A stretch of DNA of 14,072 nucleotides, taken from Bacteroidota bacterium (GTDB lineage: Bacteria; Bacteroidota; Bacteroidia; Chitinophagales; UBA2359). The translations under genes were made by a program, and so were the position numbers. How positions within the stretch are numbered: position 1 is the first letter of the stretch; the number at the start of each line of letters is the position of its first letter. The notes beneath the pieces were generated by a model that had not been told where the DNA came from, ran no database searches, and saw only the letters and a program-made list of their open reading frames with translations. Below are positions 12,999 to 14,072 of the stretch, one piece after another. The DNA lies in NCBI GenBank assembly GCA_020629895.1, contig JAHDCM010000034.1, forward strand, positions 1 to 14,072, written 5' to 3'.

Positions 12999-13920
12999 AT
13001 TTAAGATATTCCAAAGGATCAACGACTTCATAATCAGGGTTATCTTCAAATAATTGCTTGATAATAGAAATATGCGCTTGCCCGTAATAAATCATAATGC
13101 GCTCATCTCCTGCTTCTAACTGGCTCAAAATATTTGCATAAATTTTTATATTGCGTCTGTACCATTCTGCTGTTAATTCTGCCCCAACCAAATGTAGTTC
13201 TAGTCGCACACAATCAACATCAGCAGCTTCGTCTTTGTGATAAATACCTCGTGTATCGTTCAATGCTTCTTCGTCATACTTAATCACTCTAGGCGAATAA
13301 GACACATAGAAATTGTGATTATCGTGTAGGCTTTCAGGCGTATTGTGTTCGTAGATAATTTCCTTTAGGGTATGTAAGCGCATGAGACTATCTTCTTTGG
13401 GTAAGGCTGCCATCATACGTTGGTTATACGCTTCTATAAAAGGCATATCCCACTCTTTAGCTGCCTGATTTACCACCCCTCCTAACCACAAACCATCTGC
13501 ATCACTACAATATAAACGGTCGTGTCCTAGCATTTTTCCCATCTTAAAACCCACTTGAAAATGCTCACTACGTCCATATTTTTGTGCTTTAATGTCTAAA
13601 TTTCCTGCCAAATAAGCGGCATAAAGGCTATCTACATTCTTTTGTTCCTTCATTTCCCATTCCAAAAAGATTTTATCTGGCGCAAATTCTCCGAGTGCAT
13701 TATTGAGTGCTGTAATTTCTTTTTGTCGCTTATCCGAATAGACATCATCAAATTCATTGTTAAATTCGTCTCGACCTGGGTTATCAAAATGGAAGGTTCC
13801 CACGAGTAGTACTTGGGTTTTTTTCTTCTCTGTGTTTGTTTTTTCAACTTGTGTAAAGCCATAAGAAAAAGTACTTGCTAATAAGGTAAGTGTCAATAAT
13901 AATTGCTTTAATTGTTTCAT
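12997..13920 (-). CDS. Secreted DUF5694-like protein (TraB/Tiki/ChaN superfamily type)
   Basis: This 307-residue protein has a signal peptide (MKQLKQLLLTLTLLASTFSYG, about 1-21). The mature part begins with VLLVGTFHFDNPG (37-49), the hallmark of the family I know as DUF5694. Further conserved-looking features are IFLEWE (84-89), with acidic residues at 87 and 89, AEWYRRNIKIYANI (251-264) and IMIYYGQAHISIIKQL (275-290), with His283. The GTFHF near the start, the Glu pair and the late GxxH match the layout of the TraB/PrgY, Tiki, ChaN and EreA group, in which His and Glu residues bind a metal or substrate. Hydrolase or haem/metal-binding activity is possible; I do not assign one. The start at 13920 gives a complete signal peptide. 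Its stop codon touches the octamer repeat that precedes the serine hydrolase gene. Confidence 0.88.
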   Translation of the reverse strand: MKQLKQLLLTLTLLASTFSYGFTQVEKTNTEKKKTQVLLVGTFHFDNPGRDEFNNEFDDVYSDKRQKEITALNNALGEFAPDKIFLEWEMKEQKNVDSLYAAYLAGNLDIKAQKYGRSEHFQVGFKMGKMLGHDRLYCSDADGLWLGGVVNQAAKEWDMPFIEAYNQRMMAALPKEDSLMRLHTLKEIIYEHNTPESLHDNHNFYVSYSPRVIKYDEEALNDTRGIYHKDEAADVDCVRLELHLVGAELTAEWYRRNIKIYANILSQLEAGDERIMIYYGQAHISIIKQLFEDNPDYEVVDPLEYLK

Positions 13921-13969
13921 GGTTGTTATTTTATGTTTAAGTACCTAAGCACATATAATCGACACATTT

Positions 13970-14072
13970 TTGACAGGCTATTTTTCCGCCATACTTCGTT
14001 AAAAATACTCGCCGTAGCTATGGCTATGCCTGTGTTTTTTGCCTTGTCTGACGAAAAAATAGCTGTTGTCAA
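13970..14072. repeat. Imperfect palindrome with CGTAGC-type tip, at window edge
   Basis: TTGACA (13970-13975) and TGTCAA (14067-14072) bound arms containing GGCTATTTTT on the left and AAAAAATAGC on the right. A central stem CGTAGC (14013-14018) TATG GCTATG (14023-14028) lies at the shared midpoint near 14021. The layout is that of the 6099-6261 element: terminal inverted repeats, T-rich arms, GTAGC-type tip. It lies upstream of the DUF5694-like gene, 50 bp from its start codon. The element may continue past the window end. Confidence 0.65.

Overview
The window looks like chromosomal DNA from a low-to-moderate GC Bacteroidota, probably in or near the Saprospiria. This rests on the short (no zinc LID) adenylate kinase, LytS/LytTR-type two-component genes with weak Shine-Dalgarno sequences, an HTTM protein, a DUF5694-like protein, a TPR-CHAT protease next to an ECF sigma factor, a TAnnTTTG-type promoter candidate, and dispersed palindromes of kinds I recall from this phylum. 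The species cannot be fixed from the sequence alone. All twelve genes I can support are on the minus strand, so transcription runs from high to low coordinates. I see no rRNA, tRNA, CRISPR array or transposase.

Layout from low to high coordinates. 1-1240: housekeeping pair, the Obg GTPase (cut by the window edge) and adenylate kinase. 1380-6070: a compact four-gene operon, in transcription order a small secreted Lys-rich/acidic-tailed protein, a 967-residue TPR-CHAT protease, an ECF-type sigma factor and a 219-residue helical-plus-beta protein. 6435-8039: an HTTM membrane protein and a single-span membrane-anchored partner. 8173-8793: a secreted protein with an internal duplication, ending in a strong intrinsic terminator. 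9487-11278: an overlapping LytS-like histidine kinase and LytTR response regulator. 11603-13920: a lipoprotein serine hydrolase of the beta-lactamase/NylB type and a secreted DUF5694-like protein of the TraB/Tiki/ChaN type.

The most interesting locus is the TPR-CHAT operon. A TPR-CHAT protease, a sigma factor and a third protein translated 2 nt after the sigma factor give the same three roles (protease, sigma factor, restraining substrate) as Csx29, CASP-sigma and Csx30 of type III-E CRISPR, but with no CRISPR gene in the window. My reading is a CRISPR-independent protease-to-sigma signalling switch, with the 219-residue protein as candidate anti-sigma and protease substrate. This is inference from family knowledge and gene order.

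The gene-free stretches are rich in repeats: two long imperfect palindromes with hairpin tips (6099-6261 and 13970-14072), a two-hairpin element of about 206 bp starting GGGCGTG (11300-11505), three copies of a GTGCGACGTGC-type repeat lying before genes, two copies of a short palindrome at gene 3' ends, and an 8-bp tandem repeat (12964-12998) that makes a canonical G-quadruplex motif on the coding strand.
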